A model generated the notes under the pieces. That model ran no database searches and was not told where the DNA came from. It was given only the letters and a program-made list of their open reading frames with translations. A stretch of 64,000 nucleotides of DNA from Ceriagrion tenellum (lineage: Eukaryota; Arthropoda; Insecta; Odonata; Coenagrionidae), in contig OY720640.1 of NCBI GenBank assembly GCA_963169105.1, positions 61,753,527 through 61,817,526 of the forward strand, written 5' to 3'. Each line of letters opens with the position of its first letter. Positions within the stretch are counted from its first letter, which is position 1. This document shows positions 1 through 13,500 of the stretch, in pieces. The translations under genes were made by a program, and so were the position numbers.

Positions 1-470
1 CATAAAGATTTAACCAAAAAAATTAACAAAATGCAAAGAAAAGCAGCGAGCTCTGTTAAAAACTGCTACAAACAAACATATAGTGTTACACAACTTTTAG
101 AGGGATTAAGGTGGGAGCCCCTGGAGACTCGGAGGCTGCATGCTAGGCTTAGGCTGCTTGATAAATTCAGAACTGATATTTTTCAGACACAGAGAAGATT
201 ATCATGACTCCTCACTACATTTCTAGGTCTGACAGAAGCGATAAAATAAGAGAGATACTCTGCCAAACAGATAGGTACAAAAACTCGTTCTTTCCGCACA
301 CAATAAGCGACCACAATAAAAACTGAGCTCCTCCAAATACACTCATAGGACATGTCACCATTTCACCTCCAAAACTTTTACTTATTTACATGGCTGGCGA
401 CCTACCACCCCCTGCCACACGCATGCAGCGGCTTGCAGGGTAGTGTGTAGATGTAGATGTAAATGTTGGT
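1..470 (+). repeat. LINE family A, 3' fragment (enters from left edge)
   Basis: Reading + from base 1 gives the C-terminal region of a non-LTR retrotransposon protein: MQRKAASSVKN at about 31-63, then a SVTQLL..L.WEPLETRR.HARL..L.KF block that ends in TGA near 207. After a frame change at about 207 comes a KIREI.CQTDRYK..FFP block (about 240-325). The 3' end is GCTTGCAGGGTA followed by short TAGATG repeats (about 432-465). These blocks recur in other copies in this window (37505-38330 on the minus strand; 42722, 43075 and 44975 on the plus strand). The element is broken by at least one frameshift and its 5' part lies outside. Clade (Jockey/CR1-like) is inferred from the RT C-terminal pattern. 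Confidence 0.8.
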
Positions 471-479
471 GATCATTCT

Positions 480-875
480 ATCTATTACTTATGCATGTAC
501 GTCAAGGATAATTTCAATGAATTTACAACTAATGCTCAAGTTCATGGGCATATCACTTGCCATAGTGGGGATGTACATATCTACTGCCACTCTACGACAA
601 TGTTTAACAAGAGCCTCTTTCATATGGCCACAAAAGTTTTCAATTATCTGCCTCTAAGAATAAAAAATGCCCCCTCAAGGGGAATATTCAAGAGTGGTCT
701 AAAACTATTTCGGCTCGAAAGATGTTATTATAGTGTGAGTGAGTTTTTGAAGGAGGCTGCTGATCACAGAAGCAGAAGTGTATGTATAATCTTGTATGTA
801 TGTATTGTATTTTGACTTGTCCTATACTTTACCATGTAAAGTCCTTGGACCAATAAAGATTATTATTATACCAAC
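480..875 (+). repeat. Jockey/CR1-like LINE C-terminus and 3' tail
   Basis: A reading frame across about 495-813 ends in a pattern typical of LINE ORF2 C-termini: KVFNYLPLRIKN, then GIFKSGLKLFRL, then CYYSVSEFL. A short 3' UTR follows, then AATAAAG and an (ATT)n tail at about 853-872, as expected for target-primed insertion. It is a different family from the LINE tail just to its left. It is 5' truncated and is not a host gene. Confidence 0.75.
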
Positions 876-1393
876 GTCATATTTTTGCTACCATTCACAA
901 CTGCTATTCTGCCGCCGATGGGCCAAGGTGTTATTTCAATGTTTCAGGCACATTATCTTAAAGAAATCTTTGCTTGAGCTGTGAAGGCTACAGAGGATGA
1001 GAATGGCGTGGACTTGAAAGAATTCTGTAGCAGCTATAATATCTGCCATGCAATAGAAAATATCCATTAATCATGGGATGCAATAGGCCAAAAAATTAAT
1101 GTGGTGTGGAAAAACCTTAGGAGTAATTTTATGCTCAATTTTCTAGGCTTTGACTTGCTGCACAAAGCAGTTGATGGTACAGTGAACCTAGCACAAAAGT
1201 AGGATTGGTTTATTGGTTGGATCCAGATAAGAAACACAATCTATTGAGACTTTGCATGAGATGAATCTTACCCAATATCACCTCATCCATTTCATGTCTT
1301 CAGGATTGATTTAGTGTGAAATTTTTAGCTGAGCTTTTGTTACTTACATTTTTTGGATTTTACAATCATAATTTTGCTGACTCTCTTAACCAG
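876..1393. other. Intronic/upstream sequence, nothing recognised
   Basis: AT-rich sequence between a LINE tail and the first visible Sbf exon. No further Sbf exon could be recognised. It ends in the acceptor CTCTCTTAACCAG at 1381-1393. Confidence 0.5.
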
Positions 1394-1542
1394 GGCATGA
1401 AGTCTGAGTCACCAGCCAAAGCGGATTTTATCCCTGTGGAGTACTTCGATGTGAGGCATACCAAAACTTCCTTCAAGAAACTTATGAGGGCTTGTATTCC
1501 TAGTTCATCTAACAGTGCAGAACCGGAGCAGAGCTTTCACAA
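1394..1542 (+). CDS. Sbf: Sbf visible exon 1 (start of pseudophosphatase core)
   Basis: Acceptor at 1392-1393, donor GTAAGT at 1543. It encodes FIPVEYFDVRHTKTSFKKLM, the conserved stretch before the dead phosphatase loop. It ends with two bases of a Lys codon (phase 2) that the G at 3440 completes. Confidence 0.9.
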
Positions 1543-4500
1543 GTAAGTTCTTTCATAATTACGTTTCCATTTTTATCACTCCTCTTGAGATCCAATGTCC
1601 AGCATTTGCTTTCATGTGGTCGTGTGTGGTTGCTAATGCTGAATGCTTTTCTAACATCACCATTTCATGTGGTGGGAATATAAAAATAGCTTAAGCCAAA
1701 GGGGAAGGAATTAATATTCCTTGGGAGTCAAGTCAGTGTGCATAATTTTGCATTTAATTCTTTCTTCCCGCCTGAAGGTAATGCCAGCCTGTGCATGACT
1801 ATGCTTTTTGAGACAGGACCTCAAGTTCACTTTTTCAAGGACACGAAAGAATTTTCTAATCACTCATTTCAAAAAGCTGTCATAAGCATGTTCCGTGGAT
1901 ATTTGTGGTATCTTAGTGAGGAGTTAGTGGCTTTCTTCTTCCTTGACCATTACATCCCTATTGATAGGCAGAGATAAAAGAAAACTTAAAAAAACAAAGA
2001 ATAGCTCAAGAGAATGTAGAGTTCATTTGAAGTACAAAAAATTTGTGCATTGAAGTATCACTAGAAAGCCTTTGATGCAATAATATAAAGGATGTTTTTG
2101 TCTACTCTTAATGCCATATGATGTTGGCAAAAGATAAACCTGGAGGGAGGAATTATACTTGATGTTACAAAATGGGAATCTGTAGTATTTCATGGATAAC
2201 TATTAAATGTTGAGGCAATGCATAAGGTCAAAATGACACAGGATTTCTGCACTATGAGTGCTATAAATGAGTGGGAGGAATCAGAAAATATGAGCAGTTT
2301 CTCAAGCTGTGTAATATTTTAAAAAGTACCCTTTTTATGGTGTTAAAAGGAGGAAATATTTCTAATCACTATATGACAGTTATAGATCATTCGTGGCAAA
2401 AATAATGAACATTCAGTGTTGACAAGATACTCATTGTCAAGGCAAATACCATACATTTTCTCAATTCCTGTGCCATGTATCCTAACCAACAGGGAACCTT
2501 GAAGGATGCAAAAAATCTACAAACCTCAATTCTGTGCCTTCCATTGAAGGAACACTCATGCCAACTATAAAAAATACACGGGTTCTTGTTGTTTGTCAGC
2601 ATATTGAGCTTATATTTGACACAAGATTTTTTTTTTGTGTTTTCTCAAGAGGTTTTTTCTTGTCATTCAGTTTTGATAGGGAGAAACACAGAAATTTTGA
2701 AGGCTTGTTATTCTTTAGATAACTGCAATACGGTGTTCTAATTGAGGTTTTTCTGCTTAGAATTTTGTCATCTTATTTCAGTGTTTTAGCGTGGTATGAG
2801 TTTAAAATATTAATTGATTCAGTTTCTGGTTCCTGATTAATGCATTTCTAAAAAAAAAGCAATTTTTTAATGTCTCATCGTAGTTTTTTTACAACTTTCA
2901 TTGAAAGTAATAACAATAGTAACTCTCTCCAAATGGTCCTCACTCGTTATGTATCAGTTGATGTCTGTGGTGAGAAATTGCTAGCATGCTTGCTTTATTC
3001 AGTAATGTTTGCATTCATTTTAATTTATTAAGCTTCCTTTTCTATGCTAGTGGGCATCTTTTCTTGCAGATATCTGTGTTGTTTTACTTCTCGTACAAAA
3101 TCCCTAAGACCTTCAATTCCCTCTGTCAGTTTTTGTGTTTATCAAAACTCAAGATATCAAGTGGAAAATATATTTCTTGAGTAAGTTAATATTTACAGCC
3201 ATGACACTGAATAGATATATTGTTGCATCTCAAAGTCAAGTTTGAAAGTTAAACTTTTGGAGCATTCTTTGGATTCTGTAGCATTGATCTTTTGCTACTC
3301 TCTCTCTTAATTCTTTTTTGTTGCTGCAAAAATCTTGCATTCTCTCTATTCATGTCTTGTAGTGAAACAATTAACCTTAAAAGTATTTTATACGTGAAAA
3401 GATTTGTGTATTTTAAACATTGTATTATCCTTTGTTCAGGCTTATTGAGAGTTCAGATTGGCTTCAGCAATTGCAGAATATAATGCAGCTGGCTGGTGCT
3501 GCTGTTGATTTACTAGATGTCCAGGGCTCATCTGTGATGATATGTCTTGAAGAGGGCTCTGACATCACGTGTCAGGTAAGAAAACTTTCTAAGCTATTCG
3601 GTGGTATATCATTGTCATAAGCATTCTTCCAAAGATATGACTGATCTATTGACAGCCTAACCTACCATTTTTTTAACTGAGGGAGTTTTGTAGTAGACAG
3701 TGCGATGGGTGTTTGGCCCTATGGCACTGCCTTATTGTGTAATTCTGTGTTAAATGTGACTTTATGTTGAAAGTAATATTTTTCTTGTCCCATCTAGAAT
3801 TCTCTCTAGTCCATAGACATAAACATTTTTATAGAAAGCTCTCTGCTTCCAGTGAGCGCTAACATCTCCACTACCGTGGCAATATTTTCTTTTGTGAAGT
3901 GTCCATATATCAATGGCAGAAAATTAAATGAAGATGCTCGTAATTTACCCTCCCTTGGGAACCTTTTTGAGAGATGAAAACTTCTACTGCAGGCATTTGA
4001 AATGTGGGTTCGAAGGAGAATGGAGCAAAGTGCAGTGGACTGATGAGAAGACAAATGAGGAAGTATTTGGTATGGTGGGTGAGGAGAGAAAACTTCTGGA
4101 AGAGTCTAGGAGAAGGCAGAGTAGGTGGATGGAGGAGGTTATGAGGGAGGGGAGTATTCTGAAGGCCATTATATTTGGGAGGATGATGGGTAAGGGGGAA
4201 AGGATTAGTAAGAGAATAGGCTTTGTGGGTAAGATAAAGAGTGGTGGGGCATGTCCTAGATGGCAAAGAGATAGTGTCTGGAGATTGGGGTCTTCATCTG
4301 TGAAATTTACTGGAATTTTTTAGTCTCTTCCATTTGAACCTATCTTAATCAGTAGATTACCCTAACCATCTCACTTAGAGGCCAGGGAAGAAGAAAATCA
4401 CTGGTGTTAATAGGTCATATTTACTGACTCCATACTTTGTCTCTGTAGCATGTATCAAATATCTTTGAGACTAATTATCTAGGTCAACTGCTTCCATGAT

Positions 4501-7500
4501 AGGCGGTCCCATGATCCCTTGCCTTCAAGGGATGTGGGTGAACTGCACATCATTGGGTGCACTACAGGGGCATTGTAATTTTTCCCTCATCATTGTTGGT
4601 GTGCTAAGTGAAGGTAAGGAGTCACTGCTGTATAGTTAAAGTGCAATGTGATTGATCCAGCCTGCTTGACTCAGGCTGGATCACTCACATTGTGCATGCC
4701 TAAGGTCATCATCTTATAGTCACCTGTCTACTTTGAATGCATGGTCCAAATGCAGCTTAGCCAACCATCCCATTGGAGTCGGGCACGGCTACAAAATCTG
4801 CCAAACTCCCCTCAAGTCTCTGGCCATTTTGATAGCAAGATAATCTAATATTTATCGAATACTCAGGGAGGGGCATGTTAATGAAAGTAACTATTACAAA
4901 ATGTTACATTTTGCCCCACATGTTGATATTTTGTATGCTTCTTCTTATAGTAACTTTTCCTTTTTCAGATCTCCTCAGTGGCCCAGCTATGTCTTGATCC
5001 ACACTACCGCACCATAGATGGTTTCAGAGTACTTGTCGAGAAAGAGTGGTTAGCATTTGGTCATCGATTCTCACGCCGCAGCAACCTCACGGCACCATCC
5101 TCCCAAACAAGTGCATTTGCTCCTACTTTCCTTCAGTTCCTAGATGTTGTTCACCAGGTAAATGGCCCAACTGTCAATGCCACAATGCTTACAAACCTAT
5201 AAAATCCGAATATTCATGCAAAATCAAATGGGAGTTGTAAGTAATGAATAAATAAAACTTGCAATTGTTCACAAAATATAAAATATACTTTTGACCTGGG
5301 TTTCAACATTGCTACATCATCATCAGGTGATGATATAGTAATGTCGAAACCTGGGCTAGAGTTGAATTTTATTTTTTGTGAAAAATTGTGTATTTTATTT
5401 CTTCACTGTGCTTTGCAACCTCTGCAACAATGTAATTTTTATACTGGAAACCTTGAGCCCTCCTTGAGTTTGAAAATAATAGAAGTCATTGTCCCACCTT
5501 GTAATAGTATTTTCCTACATTTCATACAAGATTCTGGATTTTTTAATGCTTTGGTCATATTGTTGGAAGTGATGAGAGATTCTCTCAATAGCAATCATAT
5601 GTGTGCATTTATGTAAGAATGTAATTTTATCAATGTAATGGCTACTTTGGCTTTCTTTTTATTGTTTTATTTTGTATAAATACTTTGACAGGTTCACAAG
5701 CAGTTTCCTCTGGCATTTGAATTCAATGATACTTACCTCAGGTTCCTTGCATACCATTATGTTTCCTGTCGGTTTCGAACATTTTTATTGGACTCTGAAT
5801 TAGAGAGGGTTGAGAGTGGTATTGCTGCCATTGATGACAAAAAGGGATCGTTGTCTTCACATCATAAAGGAGTGGAGACTGGCTCTGATGATGAAGGAGT
5901 CTATCCAGGTTAGTTGTTACTTATAAGCCATTTTACATTAACACAGCCAAAAGGCAAAGGAATTTTCTTTGCCATATCTTGCACCAGTACTCCTTTGATT
6001 GTACTCCTGTAGGAGCCTCTGTAATAATTGATCTGAAGTGAGTTTATAGTCATGAAGGATCCAGCAATGACCTGATAACATCATTACTTTTCTGTAGTAA
6101 ACATGAACCTTCTTCAGTCCTACTGTTACCTATAAATTTTTGGATTGCTCGATGCTGGAAATCAAGTCAAAAGAATTGAAGTACATGTATTCATCCCATA
6201 TTCACTAACAAGATGTTGGATAATGTCAGTATGTACTAATAAGTGGTTACTATCTCTCTAATATTTATTTTTGGTTTTGAAGGGATAAGATGGCTCCATA
6301 TTTTTAAAAATTAGCAGTAGTGCATATGTAAATAATTCAATTTCTTGTGGAAATACATTCGAAAGTTTGGAACATTTACAGTTATTACCATTGCTATATC
6401 ATTTAATTGACATGGCCCTAGAAAAAAAACTTCTTGACGCTGCTGTTATGAACAGGTCCCGTGTGCAAGATGGGGCTCGAACACAATTATTATTATAGTG
6501 GATTCTTGCCCTGGGGGGCGAGGATCAAATAATCACAGAGAGGTTTTGAAAATAAAATGAAAGTTCATTTAAATCAAGTATTTGATTTATTGATGAAAGG
6601 AACCTAACATGTGCATCTCAAATAGCCAAACAAGAATATTACCATATCTCAGGAAGGAGTAAGTTGCGGGTACTAGCATGGATGGATGGCGCTGCAGCTA
6701 CTGGTGCACAGACCAGATGGCCCAAGCCTCGACTCATCCGTATCGGCTACATGACTTAGCCGAATTATAACCACAGATCAAAATGACCCACTTGGCCTGA
6801 CAGGGCCCTACTAACTCGAAAGGGTCCAACTGCCTCGCTTGGGCCTAACTGACCATTACCATCTCTCCGTGTGTTTATGTAGGAAAACCGAAGATGGATG
6901 TTTTCGGCCAGGTGATGATTGACGTCAAGGAAAGTGAAAGGTTATACTTCTGAGACAGTTTCTCTATGGCTATTCTGAGATCTACCAAATAACATACAAA
7001 AGAGAAATCTAGGGAGTACATGTTTAAGAATAGAGGAAATCCAACTGTTTCCATCTTGAAGAGATGGGAACTTGACAACCAATATCCAGGTCACAACACT
7101 GCTACTTCACTTAATCTGGGATGGTGTTCTAATTACAGTTTTCTAATGGAAGTGACTGTTTATTAAATTAAAATTAATTGTGATTAATAAATTTAAATAT
7201 TTGCATGTATCTCTACTTATTCAGGTGGCCGGCTTGCTGGTACTAATATGGGCCAACACCTTGGTCAGTCTGTCTTTGATTACATTGAGAAGCAGCATGC
7301 ACGATCTGCTGTGTTCTACAACTTCATGTATACACCTGATAGTGAACACCCTGTAAGTTTTCTTAACTTGCTTTTCTTTCAGCTTGTTTTGTCATAGAAC
7401 TGTACATTTTTGAATTATATGAATTTCTTCCCATATCTTTGTGAAAAACTATATTCATTTCAAAATTGGTTTAGCCCCATTCTAAATTACAACTAAGCTG

Positions 7501-10500
7501 GATTTTACTGGTAATGTTCTTACTTTTAAACTTAACTCACACTGCACACCTAAATTGCTATGGAAAATCTGGTTATTTAGTCAGAGACAAACCTAATATC
7601 TGATCTGTTGTGTCAGCAGGCCATCAGAATTGTTTTGAAAGCAGGGAAAAGTTCCTCCCTATTAATTTTCTAATAATCTTGCAAAACTAAAAATTACAAG
7701 GGAAGGTACTAATGAAGGAAAAAAAGAATGTCTGAGGATCTAGGGACCTGCACCTGTTAAAATCAGGGGAAGCTATCCTCTCTTCCATTTAAGCCTTCCT
7801 TTAGATTTAGATAAGCTTAAATGATGATTGGCATTATTCTCAAGGAACATTCACAACAATAGAATTTTCAATTTCAATTGAATATTGGCGTGTGTTATAA
7901 TTTGTCTTTTTTTGTTTGATAACCTGTGTTGTTTGACTATGATACAGTTGGGGAAAGCGGTTTTTTTTAGTGTTCTTAAGTTCATGGTCATCACCTCTCC
8001 TCCGTCCTAATGGTTGTTGTACTAATACTCCCTCCTGCATGTCCCTAATGGGTAGCAGAGAGATAGATGTGGACATTTTTTTCAAAAAACTTTGACCGTG
8101 CAAATAATTACAATTTATCAAAACTTATGTTTGGATTTAATTTATCTTAACACTTATGATAACCTACTCCATTAATATGTGATTGTATAAAAATCACTTC
8201 AGCAATCTATAGGGAGTAAGGATAGAGTAATTGGAGAGAGTATGTTTTTTATTTATTTATTTAATTAATGTTTTCCTAATACACCAAGGAAAAACAGTTT
8301 TACAATACATTTATTTGCAATTACAATAATTAACAATCCAAAACAAAAATATTGAAATTAAAATACAAAAATATAAGAAGTATATATAAACAATGCAAAG
8401 TATCCCAACATACGTTTGTTCATGATGAAATTTCTCTTGGAGGTAACTACATTCTTATCCCACGATAGATCTAAATGTTCACATACAATATTGTATTCCT
8501 TGCACATTCGTATAAGTGGTGATTTACAACAATATTTGAATTTAGTAAATGGAATAAAGAAGGTTCGATTGTACCTTGGTTTTAATTGTGGGACATAAAA
8601 ATTTAATTTATGAAGGATAGCCCTGTCTTTGCCATGCTTTATTATTTCATATAAGAACTTATAACCCGTGCCCTTCCTTCTTACATTCAGCGTTACAAGT
8701 CCGTAAAAGCTTAACAGGTTTATATGATATTTAATTTTTGTACATTGGATATACTTTATATTCCCTGTAGAAAAGAATTCTAAGGAATTGTTTTTGTATC
8801 CTTTCCAGCAAGTCTATATATTTCTTTGCAAAAGGTGCCCACACCATAGCTCTATATTTGAGTTGAGACCTAATTAAAGAATTATATAACTTACCATTGG
8901 TTTACTATTCTGAAAAGCAGTTTTAAACAGAGAGATATGTGTTTCTTTCATAGTAATTTTTATGTATTTCATGGAGCATACTGAAATGTTTGTAGTAGCT
9001 TATTCTTTGTATTCTCTCAACTATTAACTCTGTACTTCAATTACCCATTCAAGTTATGTAACTGCATAACATATGATAACAGAAACAACAATTGCACTTT
9101 TCCACAAGATATTTTAATGTGTACGACACAAGTTCACTTCATCGAGCAATCATGGTGTACAAGACATATTTAGTAGAGGGCACGTCACGTTTATACATTT
9201 GACATGTTTGAGGAGTGGGGAACAGTAATAAGGTGGGGGAAATGGCAGGTAAACGGAAGAAACCAAGGAAACATCAGGAAAAACCTAGGGGAGGAGGGGG
9301 AATCCAGTAAATCCTGGGGGAATAAAGGGACTGGGAAGACCAGGGAAAGGGAAAGGCAAAAATTTGATTGAAATATTTGATTAACATCTGGCTCACATCC
9401 TTGATTTGAATGATGATTGAGATATTCTTGCTTTTATATTTTCTAAACTTAGATTTTATGGAACTTTTTGGATGAAATTAATATGTATCTCAGGGCATAA
9501 CTAAGACATTGATACACATTTGCAAGAAAAGGAGGAATTTAGTGATTCTAGTAAGATATTAATGAAACGTGCCTCCTGAAGATATCATTGTACGTCTAAA
9601 CTCAGGTCATGTTTTTATTAATATTTCCTGGAAATCTCTTAGTTTTTTTTTTGTTCATGTGAATTAAAATTTCTTAGTGTCATCTAATTTTTCTTATTTG
9701 CACTTCTTATGTTGTAGGTTTTAAGGCCTCAGTCTCACCTGTCTAACTTGGAGGTATGGGAGTACTATTTGGGGGAGGAGATGTCACATGGACCAAATTA
9801 TGATTTTGAAGTTATCCAAATGGACTCACAGCAGGAAGAAGAGGCAGAGGCAGCTGATGGTGTTACAAGGAAAACATCCAGGAGAGTTGTTACCTTGGGG
9901 TGAGTGGTTATACTGGAGTACTTTTAATTTTATCTTCCATCCAAAGTTGATAATGTATGTTTTCTTTAATTGATAGTCTCTCGAGGTGCCAATATATCAG
10001 CTTCCTCAGTTAACCTTAAAACACTAGGGGTGCTGATGTATTGGCTTTTACAAAAGATTCTTTAGTTTAAACTTCATTTTAATCAAATGTTTTGGGCATA
10101 TACACTATTGGTTTCTGCAAAACTGCAATGGGAATGATTTTTTTTCATTTCAGGTATGATGGAGTGTCTCAATCTATTCCTGATGCATTTACTCACCTCC
10201 TCGAAGAAATTCACAGGCTGGAGACAGACCTTGGTCACCTTCCCCAGAAGTGGAATGTACTTTGGGACAAATTAGAGCTACCAACCACAGATTCCCTCAC
10301 GGTATGATTGTTGCCCTGACTCATTCACTTTCTGGGTTCCTCATCAGCATGAACTAATATTTCTAGAGCAAACATTACCAGTGTTTTGTAAACTATGTAC
10401 CCTGAATGTGTTTTCCAACATATATAATAATAATTAGGAATTTATTCCACAATAACAAGTTATTACAAAGGTTATTACATAAATAAACAACAACAAATTT

Positions 10501-13500
10501 GCCGGGAATATAGGTACCCCTTTGGGAATGCCCGCTTTGGGGTTACCGACTTGATAATCTTTTAACAGTTGTCATCTCTGCGATGGCATGTTGACACATT
10601 AAAAATAAAAAAAAAATTTTTTTGTATATTGACTCCCCAGATGGTATTACTGCATAATTACACATATGTTTTACAGTAAAAGAAAACTAACATTTTGACT
10701 AACAAATTGGCAATTGGCAACAAATATCTGTCAATTCTTTATTCAATTTATTTTATAACCTTCTTAGGTTCTAATACTTAATGATGCCCCAAAAAAAAAT
10801 GAGTTAATGGCAGTATGTTAGTTTTGAACTATGTTTAGCCATCAATCATGGTTTTCTATTCTCAATAAAGTTCATCGTTTCTAGCTCATCATCAGTTTTA
10901 AGTTTTCCATTTCCCTTTCTTGTGTCCAGAGGTAGTTTATATAACTAGTAAACTGTAAAAATAATATAGGAGAAACTTGAAGCATGAAATTAATATCAAA
11001 GGGAGCCAGGGGAAAGAATATGTTGCCTATTATTAAAGCATTAGTGGATCCATTCATTTTTTTACAATTTTGCTTTTAATTATAGCTGTTACAATATGTA
11101 ACCAAACTTGCGTCACATTACTGCTTGTCATTGTATGTTGCATGGTAGTGCTACATACCTTTATATGCATATCCTTGGTAGTTTTTTGTAAATAGCATTG
11201 CTTATTTGCTTGGACATATTTGTAGTATTGTTTCATACAGTGTCCTCACTATATTTTGTTTCATTTTCATCATTTACTCTTAACTTGGTTTGCTCTTACA
11301 TATTTTTGATTCTATTGATTACATTCATAAGGTGTGCTCTGTTTTTATGAGGCGATAATGAAGAAATACCACCATGAGAGCCACTTCAAATTTCATCTAT
11401 GTAATTCTTTTTAATTCAAAGTTCACCATGTATTGAGTTGCACCTTTGTAATGTGTTGTTGAAAGAAATTATCTACTGTTGGGTAGCTTTTCCATGCTGT
11501 CATGTAGAAAGTAGGTTGATTTATGTTCTCTGGAGCAGTTTACCTAGAATCCTAGTGAAATGGGCTTTTAATCAATCTTTTATGGACCTTAGTAATGAGG
11601 TTTAAAAAATGATATCGTGTCATTATGAATGATTCAATCAGCTCTTACAATGTCTGTCAGTTACACTGTGAACTTATGGCCATAAAAACATTTTCATATC
11701 AATAATGTTTCTATGATGGTGTTAAAAACAATGAACTCAACTTTTCAACTATGTAAATTTTTTATTATTTAAATTAGAAGCTTGTCTTGGTGATTCTAAT
11801 TCTTAAGAGTTAATTTCTAAAAGGAAGATTGATTTGGTAGAAGTTTTTCAGTTGATTTTATATAATCGATCACACTAAGATAATCATGGTGCCCCTCACC
11901 CAGTTCAGTTTGTGTATGGTTAGAAATTTGTTTAATTGTGTATTGAATGTAAAAGCTCGACCTAGCAGGATCTTAAATGTACTTTATGGGGAGGTTAGTA
12001 GCCCAAATGCTTAGAAATGCTGCTCCGCAGAACTGGCCATATAAACGTTTTTGCTTTGCTTGCCAGCGACATTCCTCCTTCACCACACAACTCGTCCGTT
12101 GGCATGGTCGTCTGCTGCACAAGCGATCCACATTAGAGATATTGATGCGTGGGAAGATGGTTGGTGCAGCGGAGGCTGCATCATCAGCTGCGGCCACCGC
12201 TCACGTCCTGTCCCATCCTCACCGCTTCGAGCGCTACAACTACACCACCCCCACGTACTGTGACTTGTGTACGAGCCTTCTATGGGGGCCAGTCAAGGTA
12301 CGTCTTGACCCCCATCCACCTGTTCACGTCATCCCTATTCGTAATTTTTGTCCAATGTCACCATCACCCCTAGCAATTGCTTATTGTGTAACATGTCACC
12401 TATTCTACCGCATGCATTGCCTTTCATTAGTGAGTATACTCACTAGTGGAGACCCTTATTTGATGTGTGATGTTTTCCTGGTGAATCTTATGAGTTATTT
12501 GTGAAAATTGTCATGAGAAGAAAAGACCTAGAATGAAATCTTGTACGTTTGACTGGCCAGGCCAATAGGCAGTTCAGTGTGCGACTCTGGCTTCCTGATT
12601 TTCATGGATATGAAGGTGACTCTCTGAGGCTTAACAAGACTAAAATTCCTGAAAAATACATATAACAGGGTTGCTACTGGCCTTGAATAGGTGGAAAAGT
12701 ATTGGGAATTTGAAATTGAAAATGGACTCTGGAAAACTTGGAGAGTCATGGAAAATGGGAAATCAGTTTGGAGCTTCAATTTTTTCTTCCAAAAATTTGT
12801 TTTCAATTAGTGTGAAGAACTATCTTACATACCATCCGTAGATTTGTGGACAGGAGTGTACTTCCTTACCTGGATGTGGCATTGAAGCTATTAGTTTGGT
12901 GTTTAACTAATACGAGTGCCGCAAGTAAGTACATTGTAAGAGAGGTGAACTGCTTGTTTGAAACACATACAGTCATCGTATGTGCCACCGTTTTGGTGGC
13001 CAGCACAAATAACACTTGGGGCAGGTAAGCTGCTGGTAATCCATCTGAGACTTAAGTTATAATGTACAGCATTGGAACTATGGTGGTTATAGATTGAGCA
13101 TATTTGGGCACAATTGTTGTTTGGTTCATCCTCATCTCTTGGAAATTCTGGAGGATTGAAAGGGACTGGATTTTGTATTTTGTTCCCTTGTTGTCCATCA
13201 TGGATTGCAATTCAGTAGGTATCACGATTTGGGTGTAATTCCAACCTGTGAGGTTGAATCCTACACTAACAGTACTGAAGTGGTGTATACCTGCTTAAAT
13301 GGCCTGGCTAGCTAATGGGTCAGCAATTTGAATCCTGGTATGGGCAGATTTTATTCTCACGACAATATTGCGGTTGATCATCAACTTCCTAAGTTAATGT
13401 GTTTTGGGCATCGTATCAGATGAAGTTCTCAATTTGTCCTAATTTTTCTATGAAATACTCCTTAGAACTTGTTGTCAGGGCTTAGGGATTCTCACCCATT

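Noticed and set aside
463..815. Two overlapping open frames that look like small proteins
   Set aside because: The KVFNYLP...CYYSVSEFL pattern and (ATT)n tail identify a LINE C-terminus, not a host gene.
1316..1393. In-frame extension of Sbf exon 1 upstream, starting with a signal-peptide-like hydrophobic run
   Set aside because: It is intron read-through; a good acceptor at 1392-1393 and SBF conservation start at 1394.
11977..12066. Upstream part of the open frame before Sbf exon 8 (MYFMGRLVAQML...)
   Set aside because: The acceptor TTGCCAG at 12060-12066 keeps phase with exon 7, and similarity to SBF proteins starts at RHSSF; the upstream part is intron.
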